Shown one piece after another: positions 40,066-48,956 of a stretch of 64,000 bases of DNA; the first letter of the stretch is position 1, and each line of letters starts with the position of its first letter. The stretch comes from Exercitatus varius (GTDB lineage: Bacteria; Pseudomonadota; Gammaproteobacteria; Enterobacterales; Pasteurellaceae), in assembly GCF_029577735.1 (NCBI RefSeq), contig NZ_JARQTO010000001.1:248001-312000 (forward strand), in the 5' to 3' direction. The notes under the pieces were generated by a model. That model saw only the letters and a list, made by a program, of their open reading frames with translations, searched no databases and had not been told where the DNA came from. Made by a program: the position numbers and the translations under genes.

Positions 40066-41526
40066 ATGGAAAGTTCAACTCCTATCCCAAAAATTGAGGT
40101 GAAACTCAACTTTAAATGGCAGGGATTATTGATTGCCATTATTGTCGGTCTTGTCATTTGGGCGATTCCGACGCCTGAAGGATTAAGCTCCAGAGCCTGG
40201 GGAATGCTGGCGTTATTCGTCGCAACGATTGTTGCCATTATCGCCAAAGCCATGCCAATGGGCGCCGCTACTTTAGTGGCATTAGTCATTAGCGGATTAA
40301 CCGGATTAACGCCGATTTCAGCCAAGCAGGGCGATGTCGGCATGTTATCCGGTTTTTCTAACGGCACCATTTGGTTAATCGGTATTGCCATGTTTTTATC
40401 CCGTGCGGTGATTAAAACCGGATTGGGTAAACGTATTGCATTATATTTCGTTGCTCGTTTCGGTAAAAAAATGATGGGAGTCGCTTACGGTATGGCGCTT
40501 GCCGATGTGGTTATCGGCCCTGGTATTCCGTCCGCTTCCGCACGCGGCGGCGGTATTATGTATCCGATTATGCAATCTATCGCCGATGCTTACGACTCCA
40601 AACCCGGCCCGACGGCAAGACGGGCGGGCGCGTTTTTAGCCATTGCCGTTTCGCAAATCGATACCATTGTCTGTACCATGTTTTTAACCGCGATGGCGGG
40701 AAATCCGCTGATTGCGGAGCTGGCTCAATCGCAAGGCGTGACTATTTCATGGATGACATGGTTTTTGGGCGCTATTGTTCCGGGCATTGTCTGCTTGATT
40801 GCGTTGCCTTATTTTGTGTATCTCATTTACCCGCCGGAATTAAAAGATACGCCGAAAATGGCGGAAATGGCGCGTGAAGAGTTGAAAAATATGGGGCCGA
40901 TGAGCCAAGCGGAATGGATTCTCGCGTTAGACTTTATTTTATTGCTGTTTCTTTGGACGGTCGGAGATTTGGCTTTCCATATTTCGGCGACGGTTTCCGC
41001 TTTCATCGGTTTAGTGATTTTACTGTTAACCAACATTATGAGCTGGAAAAATATCGTATCGGAAACCACGGCGTGGGATACCATGTTCTGGTTTGCCGTA
41101 TTGGTAATGATGGCGAATGCGCTCAATAAATACGGCGCGATTGCGTGGATTTCGAACCATATTTCTTCGTCCGTCGGCTCGTTGGATTGGCCTATCGCTT
41201 TTTCCGTTTTAGTGCTGGTGTATTTTTACACCCGTTATTTCTTCGCTTCTGCGATGGCGCATATTTCCGCAATGTACCTGGCATTTGTAGCCGCCGCTAT
41301 TGCGGTAGGCACGCCGCCGATGATCGCCGCAATCGGATTAGGTTACACATCAACCTTATCCATGAGCTTGACGCAATACGCGGGCGGCCCGGGACCGGCG
41401 TTATTCGGCTCCGGTTATAACACGACGGGCCAATGGTGGGGCGTGAGTTTTGTGGTTTCGCTGCTATCTTTGGCCATTTGGTTTGGCGTAGGCGGCGCTT
41501 GGATGAAGGTGCTCGGTTGGTGGTAA
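40066..41526 (+). CDS. DASS-family di/tricarboxylate transporter (CitT/TtdT-like)
   Basis: A 486-residue inner-membrane protein with about 12 spans, the size of E. coli CitT (487). Family features: SGFSNGTIWLIGIAMFLSRA in the N-half and MTQ-type helical hairpins; GPGIPSASARGGGIMYP and LTQYAGGPGPALFGSGY carry the substrate-binding serine/threonine motifs. Members exchange citrate, tartrate, 2-oxoglutarate or malate for succinate in anaerobic growth. Which pair is carried here is not shown. Confidence 0.82.
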   Translation: MESSTPIPKIEVKLNFKWQGLLIAIIVGLVIWAIPTPEGLSSRAWGMLALFVATIVAIIAKAMPMGAATLVALVISGLTGLTPISAKQGDVGMLSGFSNGTIWLIGIAMFLSRAVIKTGLGKRIALYFVARFGKKMMGVAYGMALADVVIGPGIPSASARGGGIMYPIMQSIADAYDSKPGPTARRAGAFLAIAVSQIDTIVCTMFLTAMAGNPLIAELAQSQGVTISWMTWFLGAIVPGIVCLIALPYFVYLIYPPELKDTPKMAEMAREELKNMGPMSQAEWILALDFILLLFLWTVGDLAFHISATVSAFIGLVILLLTNIMSWKNIVSETTAWDTMFWFAVLVMMANALNKYGAIAWISNHISSSVGSLDWPIAFSVLVLVYFYTRYFFASAMAHISAMYLAFVAAAIAVGTPPMIAAIGLGYTSTLSMSLTQYAGGPGPALFGSGYNTTGQWWGVSFVVSLLSLAIWFGVGGAWMKVLGWW

Positions 41527-41528
41527 AA

Positions 41529-41786
41529 CTATAGCTCCAATTCCACATCGGATTCCAACTGACAGCAACAGAGCAAAATTTCATCCGAATTCACAAAGGC
41601 AAGGGGCGTTTCTTTATAAGATACCTTGCCTTTTTTAATTTTGGTGCGACAGGAACCGCAATAACCCGAACGGCATTGATATTCATGCCGCACATTGTTC
41701 GCTTCCAGGGTTTCAAGCAGGGAAGTGCGATTGGAATGCGCAAAGGTGAGATTCGTTTGCGTCAGATGAACGCTGTAGATTTTCAT
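41529..41786 (-). CDS. yfaE: 2Fe-2S ferredoxin YfaE (NrdB cofactor maintenance)
   Basis: An 85-residue plant-type ferredoxin. Cluster ligands lie in YQCRSGYCGSCRTK and a later CCC. In E. coli it is encoded just after nrdB and supplies electrons to regenerate the diferric-tyrosyl cofactor of NrdB; the same order holds here, though a USS-pair hairpin lies between the two genes. Confidence 0.92.
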   Translation of the reverse strand: MKIYSVHLTQTNLTFAHSNRTSLLETLEANNVRHEYQCRSGYCGSCRTKIKKGKVSYKETPLAFVNSDEILLCCCQLESDVELEL

Positions 41787-41803
41787 ATGTTCTGAAAAAC
41801 GAC

Positions 41804-41846
41804 AAAGTGCGGTAAAAAAATTAAACGTTTTTTCACCGCACTTTTA
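41804..41846 (-). terminator. USS-pair hairpin between nrdB and yfaE
   Basis: AAAGTGCGGT (41804-41813) with ACCGCACTTT (41835-41844) plus flanking A/T pairs. It lies inside an expected operon, so it may reduce rather than stop transcription into yfaE. Confidence 0.65.
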
Positions 41847-41848
41847 AA

Positions 41849-42979
41849 TTACAGATCGAAATCGCCGAAATCCTCGGTATCCACTTTTGAATCGATTTGT
41901 CCGACAAGATAAGAACTGACTTCCACTTCCTGCGGCGCCACCTGAACGTTGTCGGATACCAACCAGGCGTTAATCCACGGAATCGGGTTGGAACGCGCTT
42001 CAAACGGCAACGGGAGCCCCACCGCCTGCATACGAATGTTGGTGATGTATTCCACGTACTGCACCAAAATATCCTTATTTAACCCGATCATTGAGCCGTC
42101 TTTGAACAAATAATCCGCCCAGGCTTTTTCCTGTTCCGCCGCCGCAACGAACAAATCGTAGGCTTCCTGTTTGCATTCTTCCGCAATTTCCGCCATTTCC
42201 GGATCGTCCTGACCGGCCGCCATAATGTTCAAAATATGTTGTGTACCGGTTAAATGTAAGGCTTCGTCGCGAGCGATAAATTTAATGATTTTCGCGTTGC
42301 CTTCCATTAACTGGCGTTCGGCAAAGGCAAAAGAGCAGGCGAATGACACATAGAAGCGAATGGCTTCTAATGCGTTGACGCTCATTAAGCACAGGTATAA
42401 CCGTTTTTTCAGATGGCGCAGGGTGACAACGCATTCTTTGCCGTCCACCTGATAAACGCCTTCGCCGTATAAACCGTAAAGCTGACTGTCGCGGATTAAA
42501 TCGTCGTAATAAGCGGAAATGTCTTTCGCCCGTTTGATGATTTCTTTGTTGGTGACAATATCGTCAAAAACGATACTCGGATCATTCACAATGTTGCGGA
42601 TAATGTGCGTGTAGGAGCGGCTGTGAATGGTTTCGCTGAATGTCCAGGTTTCGATCCAGGTTTCCAATTCGGGAATGGACACCAACGGCAGCAACGCCAC
42701 GTTCGGACTACGTCCTTGAATGGAATCCAATAAGGTTTGATATTTTAAATTACTGATAAAAATATGTTTTTCATGTTCCGGTAAGGCGGCGTAGTCGATG
42801 CGATCCTGCGATACGTCCACTTCTTCCGGACGCCAAAAGAAGGACAGTTGTTTTTCAATCAGTTTTTCAAAGGTTTCGTATTTTTGTTGATCGTAGCGGG
42901 CGACGTTAACGTTTTGCCCGAAAAACATAGGTTCAAGAAGTTGATCGTTTTTATTTTGGGAGAAAGTTGTATATGCCAT
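41849..42979 (-). CDS. nrdB: Class Ia ribonucleotide reductase beta subunit
   Basis: A 376-residue diiron protein holding the tyrosyl radical for aerobic deoxynucleotide synthesis. Visible: FWRPEEVDVSQD, the iron ligands in SETIHSRSYTHIIRN, and IKFIARDEALHLTGTQH. The C-terminal acidic tail needed to bind NrdA is present (DTEDFGDFDL). Unusually it is separated from nrdA by trpBA, so it must have its own promoter after the trpA terminator. Confidence 0.97.
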   Translation of the reverse strand: MAYTTFSQNKNDQLLEPMFFGQNVNVARYDQQKYETFEKLIEKQLSFFWRPEEVDVSQDRIDYAALPEHEKHIFISNLKYQTLLDSIQGRSPNVALLPLVSIPELETWIETWTFSETIHSRSYTHIIRNIVNDPSIVFDDIVTNKEIIKRAKDISAYYDDLIRDSQLYGLYGEGVYQVDGKECVVTLRHLKKRLYLCLMSVNALEAIRFYVSFACSFAFAERQLMEGNAKIIKFIARDEALHLTGTQHILNIMAAGQDDPEMAEIAEECKQEAYDLFVAAAEQEKAWADYLFKDGSMIGLNKDILVQYVEYITNIRMQAVGLPLPFEARSNPIPWINAWLVSDNVQVAPQEVEVSSYLVGQIDSKVDTEDFGDFDL

Positions 42980-43080
42980 TGATTGCTACCTTAAATGGGA
43001 AAAAATTGTCCGAGTATTTTACTTGAGTTTTAATCAAATAGAAAGGCAAACAAACCGGAAAGCGACGAACAGATCAAAAA

Positions 43081-43103
43081 GGCGAACGGACAATCCGTTC
43101 GCC
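43081..43103 (-). terminator. Terminator of trpBA
   Basis: GGCGAACGGA with TCCGTTCGCC, a perfect 10-bp stem with a 3-nt loop, followed by TTTTT on the minus strand. Confidence 0.88.
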
Positions 43104-43140
43104 AAAAAACTATCGAAAATTTGACCGCACTTTTATGTCA

Positions 43141-43950
43141 TCAGGCACGGGTCGCCGCTTTCATATCGCGCACAAATTGTGCCAGCTGTCGCAAACAGGC
43201 TTGATGATCATCCAGATTTCTTTCAATAATTTTCACCGTCGCAGAACCGGAAATCGCACCGGCTGCGCCCAATTTCAAGGCGTCTTTAACCTGTTCCGGT
43301 TTGGCGATACCGAATCCTTGCAGAATCGGCGCGGCCTGATGAGCTTTTAACTGTTCTACCAAACTGTCCAGATTCGCGGCGTGAGATTGATTTTCCGCGC
43401 TGGTTACGCCCGCACGGGAAACCAGATAGGTGTAACCTTCACTGCGTGCAGCCACGCCGGCGACGGTTTTTTCATCGGCATTCGGCGGACAGATGAAAAC
43501 CGGTTGAATTCCGTGTTTTTGGGCGGCGGCAACATAATCTTCGCAGGCAAGCAGCGGAATATCCGCCACCAAGACGGCGTCTACCCCGACTTGCGAGCAA
43601 AGTTGATAGAATTCATCCAAAGTTTGCGCATAAATTAAGTTGGCGCAAAGTAATAAGCTGATAGGAATTTCCGGATATTTTTCCCGCACTTTGGCCAGTA
43701 ATTGAAAACTTTGCGCCGTGCTGCAACCGGCTTGTAATGCGCGATTGTTGGCGGCCTGAATAACCGGACCGTCCAACAGCGGATCGGAAAACGGAAAACC
43801 CAGTTCAAGGGCGTCGGCGCCGTTATCCGCTAAGGTGCAGATGATGTCGAAAGAGCGGTCGAAATCAGGGTCGCAAAGGGTGACGAACGGTACGAAACCG
43901 CCTTCGTTTTTAGCTTCCAGCTGAGCAAATAAAGTATCGAAACGGGACAT
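43141..43950 (-). CDS. trpA: Tryptophan synthase alpha subunit
   Basis: A 269-residue TIM-barrel enzyme that cleaves indole-glycerol phosphate. Catalytic Glu in FVPFVTLCDPDF and Asp in DALELGFPFSDPLLDG, with GFGIAKPEQV at the phosphate site. It overlaps trpB by one base (TAATG) and is coupled to it. Confidence 0.97.
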   Translation of the reverse strand: MSRFDTLFAQLEAKNEGGFVPFVTLCDPDFDRSFDIICTLADNGADALELGFPFSDPLLDGPVIQAANNRALQAGCSTAQSFQLLAKVREKYPEIPISLLLCANLIYAQTLDEFYQLCSQVGVDAVLVADIPLLACEDYVAAAQKHGIQPVFICPPNADEKTVAGVAARSEGYTYLVSRAGVTSAENQSHAANLDSLVEQLKAHQAAPILQGFGIAKPEQVKDALKLGAAGAISGSATVKIIERNLDDHQACLRQLAQFVRDMKAATRA

Positions 43951-45146
43951 TACAGTTCTCCTTTGGCGCGTAAAATTTTATCGACGGTAAAAATATCTTT
44001 ATCGCCGCGACCGGATAAATTCACCACCAGCAATTGTTCTTTTTCGGGATTCGCTTTAATCATTTTTAATGCCTGAGCCAGGGCGTGGGCGCTTTCCAAC
44101 GCCGGAATAATGCCTTCGTGTTTGGCTAATTCCTGAAATGCGGCAAGGGCTTCATCGTCGGTAATACTTGGATACTCCGCCCGCCCGATGGCATTCAGGT
44201 AAGCATGTTGAGGGCCGACGGACGGAAAGTCCAATCCGGCGGAAATGCTGTAGGATTCTTCAATTTGCCCGTCGTCGGTTTGCATAATCGGGGATTTCAT
44301 ACCGAAATAAATCCCGGTTTTACCGTGTCCCAACGGCGCGCCGTGTTCACCGGTTTCAATGCCTTTGCCCGCCGGTTCTACACCGATTAGCCGTACGTTC
44401 GGTTCATCAATAAAATCCGTAAACATGCCGATGGCGTTTGAACCGCCGCCCACCGCGGCAATTACCGCATCGGGCAGGCGACCTTCGCTTTCCAGAATCT
44501 GGCGTTTGGTTTCTTCGCCAATCATTTTTTGAAATTCGCGCACAATGGTCGGGAAAGGGTGCGGACCTGCCGCCGTTCCCAGTAAATAGTGGGTGTTTTC
44601 GTAATTGGCGGACCAGTCGCGCATGGCTTCGCAGCAGGCGTCTTTCAATGAACAGGAACCTTTTTCCACCGGTACGACTTCCGCACCCATCAAACGCATA
44701 CGAAAGACGTTCGGCGATTGGCGTTCCACATCTTTTGCGCCCATATACACGCGGCAAGGAATATCCAGCATCGCGCAGGCCAGGGCGGTTGCGACACCGT
44801 GCTGACCGGCGCCGGTTTCTGCGATAATGCGCGTTTTTCCCATACGTTTGGCCAGTAAAATTTGGCCCAGAACCTGATTAGTTTTATGCGCGCCGCCATG
44901 CAGTAAATCTTCCCGTTTCAGATAAAGTTTGGTTTTTGTGCCTTTGGTGAGATTGCGGCAAAGCGTTAATGCCGTTGGGCGCCCTGCATAGTTTTTGAGC
45001 AGGTTTTGAAATTCCTGTTGAAAATCCGGATCGTCTTTGGCCTCTACAAAGGCTTTTTCCAGCTGTTGCAGTACGGGAACCAGAATTTCGGGTACATACA
45101 TTCCGCCGAATTCGCCGAAATAGGGATTTAAAATCGTGTCTGACAT
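43950..45146 (-). CDS. trpB: Tryptophan synthase beta subunit
   Basis: A 398-residue PLP enzyme that joins indole and serine. The PLP lysine is in REDLLHGGAHKTNQVLGQ, and GGGSNAIG binds the phosphate. The ATG at 45146 is chosen (GAAAGGA upstream); the frame extends two codons to a TTG at 45152. The rest of the trp pathway is not adjacent. trpBA sits between nrdA and nrdB under its own TrpR operator. Confidence 0.97.
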   Translation of the reverse strand: MSDTILNPYFGEFGGMYVPEILVPVLQQLEKAFVEAKDDPDFQQEFQNLLKNYAGRPTALTLCRNLTKGTKTKLYLKREDLLHGGAHKTNQVLGQILLAKRMGKTRIIAETGAGQHGVATALACAMLDIPCRVYMGAKDVERQSPNVFRMRLMGAEVVPVEKGSCSLKDACCEAMRDWSANYENTHYLLGTAAGPHPFPTIVREFQKMIGEETKRQILESEGRLPDAVIAAVGGGSNAIGMFTDFIDEPNVRLIGVEPAGKGIETGEHGAPLGHGKTGIYFGMKSPIMQTDDGQIEESYSISAGLDFPSVGPQHAYLNAIGRAEYPSITDDEALAAFQELAKHEGIIPALESAHALAQALKMIKANPEKEQLLVVNLSGRGDKDIFTVDKILRAKGEL

Positions 45147-45179
45147 AATCAATCCTTTCGTAAATTATTTACGTCGCTA

Positions 45180-45195
45180 TACTAGTTAACTAGTA
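45180..45195 (-). promoter_or_regulatory. TrpR operator in the trpBA promoter
   Basis: TACTAGTTAACTAGTA is a perfect 16-bp palindrome identical to the core of the E. coli trp operator. On the minus strand a promoter with TTTACT (-35), 17-bp spacer and TAGTAT (-10) is overlapped by it, so tryptophan-bound TrpR would block polymerase. It starts 34 nt upstream of trpB. Confidence 0.92.
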
Positions 45196-45238
45196 CAAAA
45201 AAGTAAAGGGGTTTTTTGAGGAAATTTGTATGAAATAA

Positions 45239-45277
45239 AAGTGCGGTCAAAATTCATGAAGTTTTTTGACCGCACTT
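45239..45277 (-). terminator. USS-pair terminator of nrdA
   Basis: A 14-bp perfect stem (45239-45252 with 45264-45277) with a USS core in each arm, followed by T's on the minus strand. It insulates nrdA from trpBA. Confidence 0.85.
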
Positions 45278-45297
45278 AAAAGCGAAATTAAACGAAA

Positions 45298-47568
45298 TCA
45301 GATTTTACAAGCGCCGCCGGCACAACCGTCATCCATATCTTCCTGCGCGTCTTCCGCGCCGTCGCGGGTATTTTGGTAATACAGGGTTTTCAAACCGTAT
45401 TTGTAGGCGGTGAGTAAATCTTTCAGTAAGATTTTCATCGGCACTTTGCCGTCATCAAATCGTTGCGGATCATAATTGGTATTGGCGGAAATCGCTTGGT
45501 CGACGAATTTCTGCATGATTCCCACCAAATGCAAATAACCGTCCATGTTCGGCATGTCCCACAATAATTCGTAGTTTTCGCCGAGCGTTTCGTAATCCGG
45601 CACCACCTGTTTCAAAATGCCGTCTTTTGAGGCTTTGACGCTGATGTGTCCGCGCGGCGGCTCGATGCCGTTGGTGGCATTGGAAATTTGCGAAGAGGTT
45701 TCCGACGGCATTAACGCCGTTAGAGTTGAGTTGCGTAAACCGTATTTTTGAATATCCGCACGCAGGCTTTCCCAGTCGTAATGCAACGGTTCATTGGTTA
45801 AACCGTCCACGTCTTTTTTGTAAGTATCGATCGGCAGAATGCCTTGCGCATAACGGGTTTCGTGGAACAATTCGCATTTGCCCTGTTCTTTGGCTAGGTT
45901 CATGGAGGCTTTCAGCAAATAATATTGAATCGCTTCAAAGGTGCGATGGGTTAACGCATTCGCGCTGCCGTTGGAATAACGCACGTTATTTTTCGCCAAA
46001 TAATAAGCGTAGTTAATTACCCCGATACCCAGAGAACGACGGCCTAAAGAACTGCGGCGAGCGGCGGCGACAGGGTAGTCTTGATAATCCAACAACGCGT
46101 CTAAAGCGCGAACGGCTAAATCGGCAAGGTTATCCAATTCGTCCAGATTTTCCAGTTTGCCTAAGTTAAAGGCGGAAAGCGTACATAACGCGATTTCTCC
46201 TTTTTCGTCGTTAATATTTTGTAACGGTTTTGTCGGCAATGCGATTTCCAGGCATAAATTGGACTGGCGTACCGGTGCAACCGTCGGATCAAACGGCGAA
46301 TGGGTGTTGGTGTGATCTACGTTGTGAATGTAAATACGACCGGTTGAAGCGCGTTCCTGCATCAATAAAGAAAACAGCTCAATGGCTTTTACACTGCGTT
46401 TGCGAATTGCAGGATCCTGTTCGTATTGAACGTAAAGCCGTTCGAATTTTTCTTGATCGGCAAAAAAGGCTTCGTAAAGTCCCGGAACATCGGAAGGGCT
46501 GAACAGCGTAATGTCACCGCCTTTAATCAGGCGTTGGTACATTAGTTTGTTAAGTTGAACGCCGTAATCCATGTGACGAACACGGTTGTCTTCCACACCG
46601 CGGTTATTTTTCAGGACTAGTAGACTTTCCACTTCCAAATGCCAAATCGGGTAGTAAACCGTCGCCGCGCCACCGCGAACGCCGCCCTGAGAACAGGATT
46701 TTACGGCGGTTTGGAAATATTTGTAGAATGGAATGCAACCGGTATGGAAGGCTTCGCCGTTACGGATCGGGCTGCCCAGCGCGCGGATTTGCCCCGCGTT
46801 AATGCCGATGCCGGCCCGTTGAGAAACGTATTTTACGATAGCGGATGCGGTGGCATTGATGGAATCCAAACTGTCGCCGCATTCGATTAATACGCATGAA
46901 CTGAACTGGCGTGTCGGCGTACGCACACCCGCCATAATCGGTGTCGGCAATGAAATTTTAAATGTGGATGTAGCGTCATAAAAGCGACGCACATAATCCA
47001 AACGGGTTGCTTTCGGATATTGGGAAAACAGGCTTGCCGCCACAAGTATGTATAAAAATTGTGCGGATTCATAAATTTCGCCGGTCACACGGTTTTGTAC
47101 CAGATATTTTCCTTCCAATTGTTTTGTGGCGGCATAAGAGAAATTCATATCGCGCCAGTGATCCAGGAAATCATTCATTTGATCCCATTCTTCGCGGCTG
47201 TAATCGGTGAGCAACGCTTGATCGTATTTGCCCATTTCCACCAGCTTTTTAACGTGATCATACAAATGCGGCGGTTCAAACTGACCGAATGCTTTTTTAC
47301 GCAAATGAAAAACGGAAAGGCGCGCAGCTAAATATTGATAATCCGGCGCGTCTTTACTGATTAAATCGGCGGCGGATTTAATGATGGTTTCATGAATGTC
47401 GGCGGTACGGATACCTTCATAAAATTGGATGTGCGAACGTAATTCCACTTGAGAAACCGATACGTTATGCAAACCTTCGGCAGCCCAAGTAATAACGCGA
47501 TGAAGTTTATCCAAATCTAAAGGTTCTTGTTTACCGTTGCGCTTGGTGACCATCAATGTTTTATTCAT
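45298..47568 (-). CDS. nrdA: Class Ia ribonucleotide reductase alpha subunit
   Basis: A 756-residue catalytic subunit that reduces ribonucleoside diphosphates. The N-terminal ATP cone (VTKRNGKQEPLDLDKLHRVI), the active-site cysteine region, and the C-terminal redox pair in DDGCAGGACKI are seen. It is transcribed alone: a USS-pair terminator and trpBA separate it from nrdB. Two NrdR boxes lie upstream. Confidence 0.97.
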   Translation of the reverse strand: MNKTLMVTKRNGKQEPLDLDKLHRVITWAAEGLHNVSVSQVELRSHIQFYEGIRTADIHETIIKSAADLISKDAPDYQYLAARLSVFHLRKKAFGQFEPPHLYDHVKKLVEMGKYDQALLTDYSREEWDQMNDFLDHWRDMNFSYAATKQLEGKYLVQNRVTGEIYESAQFLYILVAASLFSQYPKATRLDYVRRFYDATSTFKISLPTPIMAGVRTPTRQFSSCVLIECGDSLDSINATASAIVKYVSQRAGIGINAGQIRALGSPIRNGEAFHTGCIPFYKYFQTAVKSCSQGGVRGGAATVYYPIWHLEVESLLVLKNNRGVEDNRVRHMDYGVQLNKLMYQRLIKGGDITLFSPSDVPGLYEAFFADQEKFERLYVQYEQDPAIRKRSVKAIELFSLLMQERASTGRIYIHNVDHTNTHSPFDPTVAPVRQSNLCLEIALPTKPLQNINDEKGEIALCTLSAFNLGKLENLDELDNLADLAVRALDALLDYQDYPVAAARRSSLGRRSLGIGVINYAYYLAKNNVRYSNGSANALTHRTFEAIQYYLLKASMNLAKEQGKCELFHETRYAQGILPIDTYKKDVDGLTNEPLHYDWESLRADIQKYGLRNSTLTALMPSETSSQISNATNGIEPPRGHISVKASKDGILKQVVPDYETLGENYELLWDMPNMDGYLHLVGIMQKFVDQAISANTNYDPQRFDDGKVPMKILLKDLLTAYKYGLKTLYYQNTRDGAEDAQEDMDDGCAGGACKI

Positions 47569-47584
47569 AAAAATTACCTGCTAA

Positions 47585-47631
47585 ACACAATATATAGATT
47601 AATTTTGAAATTGCGCTACAAGATAGTGGGT
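47585..47631 (-). promoter_or_regulatory. Double NrdR box upstream of nrdA
   Basis: Box 1 ACACAATATATAGATT (47585-47600) fits the NrdR consensus acaCWAtATaTWGtgt at 14 of 16 positions. Box 2 CTACAAGATAGTGGGT (47616-47631) fits at 11. They are exactly 31 bp apart, the usual NrdR spacing, so three helical turns separate them. Confidence 0.75.
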
Positions 47632-47789
47632 TAGGCGATAAATTTCAAGCGGTAAATTTTCGTATGAAATATTGACAGAAAATAACTTGTTATCAGTAAA
47701 GGAAAAATATTTTTTATTCATTATCTTTTTATAAAACGCAAAAGTGCGGTCAAAAAATGACATGTTTTTTGGTGCGAACCAAATTTTTT

Positions 47790-47805
47790 TGCGATCAAGA
47801 TCAAA
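47790..47805 (+). promoter_or_regulatory. CRP-like site upstream of fruR
   Basis: TGCGATCAAGATCAAA agrees with TGTGA-N6-TCACA at most positions, with TGCGA in the left half as in the Sxy-dependent CRP-S sites of Haemophilus. It is centred near -58 relative to the start predicted from the extended -10 downstream. Confidence 0.5.
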
Positions 47806-47841
47806 GTTTTAATACTCGATTCAGCATTTTAAAAAAGGGGG

Positions 47842-47850
47842 TGTTATACT
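47842..47850 (+). promoter_or_regulatory. Extended -10 promoter of fruR
   Basis: TG, one base, TATACT (47845-47850), 36 nt before the start codon. The rest of the 47569-47886 spacer holds the NrdR boxes, one USS and the CRP-like site. Confidence 0.55.
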
Positions 47851-47886
47851 CGAACAGGTTTTGGGTCTAATATTTAAGGATTGAAT

Positions 47887-48882
47887 ATGAAGTTAGATGA
47901 ATTAGCGAAATTGGCGGGCGTTTCCCGCACAACCGCCAGTTATGTGGTGAACGGAAAAGCGAAACAATATCGGGTAAGCGAAAAAACCATTGAACGTGTG
48001 CAGGCGTTAGTTAAAAAATATGACTTTAAACCTAATCCGATGGCGGCGGGATTACGTGCCGGACGGACAAATACGATCGGTTTGATTATTCCTGATTTTG
48101 AAAATATCAGCTACGCAAAAATTGCTAATTGTCTGGAAACGCGTTATCGCGAACAAGGGTATCAACTTCTTATGACTTGTTCAAATGATAAACCGGAAAA
48201 CGAAATGCAATGCGCCAAGCAGCTTTTCATTCGACAGGTCGATGCGTTAATTGTGTCTACCAGTTTGCCTTCGGATTCGGATTTTTATCAGAAAACCGAC
48301 GTGCCGGTGATTGGTTTTGATCGTCAGATTAATGCGGAAAATGTTGCTAATATTCATGCCGATGACGTACAGGACGCCAAGCGACTGGCGCTGGATTTTT
48401 TGAACCGGCAAGCCTATGGCCGCATTCTGTTTTTAGGGGCGTTACCGGAATTGTCGATGAGCCGGGAACGGGAACAAGGATTCTGCGAAGCGTTAAAAGA
48501 AAAAAATATTTCCATGAATTCGGTGGATTTCGTTTATGCGGCGGCATTTAATAAAACGGAATCCGCCGCGGCGTTTAAAGATTTTTTAGCCCAACACGAC
48601 TTGCCGGATGCTATTTTCACTACATCGCTCACTCTGTTGCAAGGAGTTCTTGCTTCATTTGTTAATTCGCATCGTGCCATTCCTGAGCAATTGGTGATTG
48701 CGACTTTTGGTGAAAGTGAAATTTTAGGATTATTACGTAATCCGGTGATTGCCAGTGTGCAAAATTATGAAGCTATTGTGGATTCGTTACTTGCGTTGAC
48801 GTTGAAGAAATTGCAGGAAAATAAAAGAACGCTTCCTTCGACAGATTCTTTGCGACGGGCATTGCATTATTATCATTGGTAG
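47887..48882 (+). CDS. fruR: LacI-family catabolite repressor/activator Cra (FruR)
   Basis: A 331-residue regulator. The N-terminal helix-turn-helix (MKLDELAKLAGVSRTTASYV, VNGKAKQYRVS) and hinge (AGLRAGRTNTIGLIIPD) are close to E. coli Cra, and the sugar-phosphate domain follows. It senses fructose 1-phosphate and controls fructose uptake and central carbon flow. ATG 47887 is used, since the frame reaches only a TTG two codons earlier. No fru genes are beside it, unlike the H. influenzae arrangement I recall. Confidence 0.9.
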   Translation: MKLDELAKLAGVSRTTASYVVNGKAKQYRVSEKTIERVQALVKKYDFKPNPMAAGLRAGRTNTIGLIIPDFENISYAKIANCLETRYREQGYQLLMTCSNDKPENEMQCAKQLFIRQVDALIVSTSLPSDSDFYQKTDVPVIGFDRQINAENVANIHADDVQDAKRLALDFLNRQAYGRILFLGALPELSMSREREQGFCEALKEKNISMNSVDFVYAAAFNKTESAAAFKDFLAQHDLPDAIFTTSLTLLQGVLASFVNSHRAIPEQLVIATFGESEILGLLRNPVIASVQNYEAIVDSLLALTLKKLQENKRTLPSTDSLRRALHYYHW

Positions 48883-48956
48883 AATCAGCGGCGTATGGAC
48901 AAATTATTAATTTAATCGGCGTATCTCACGACACGCCGTCGATTTTAAGTACGGAA

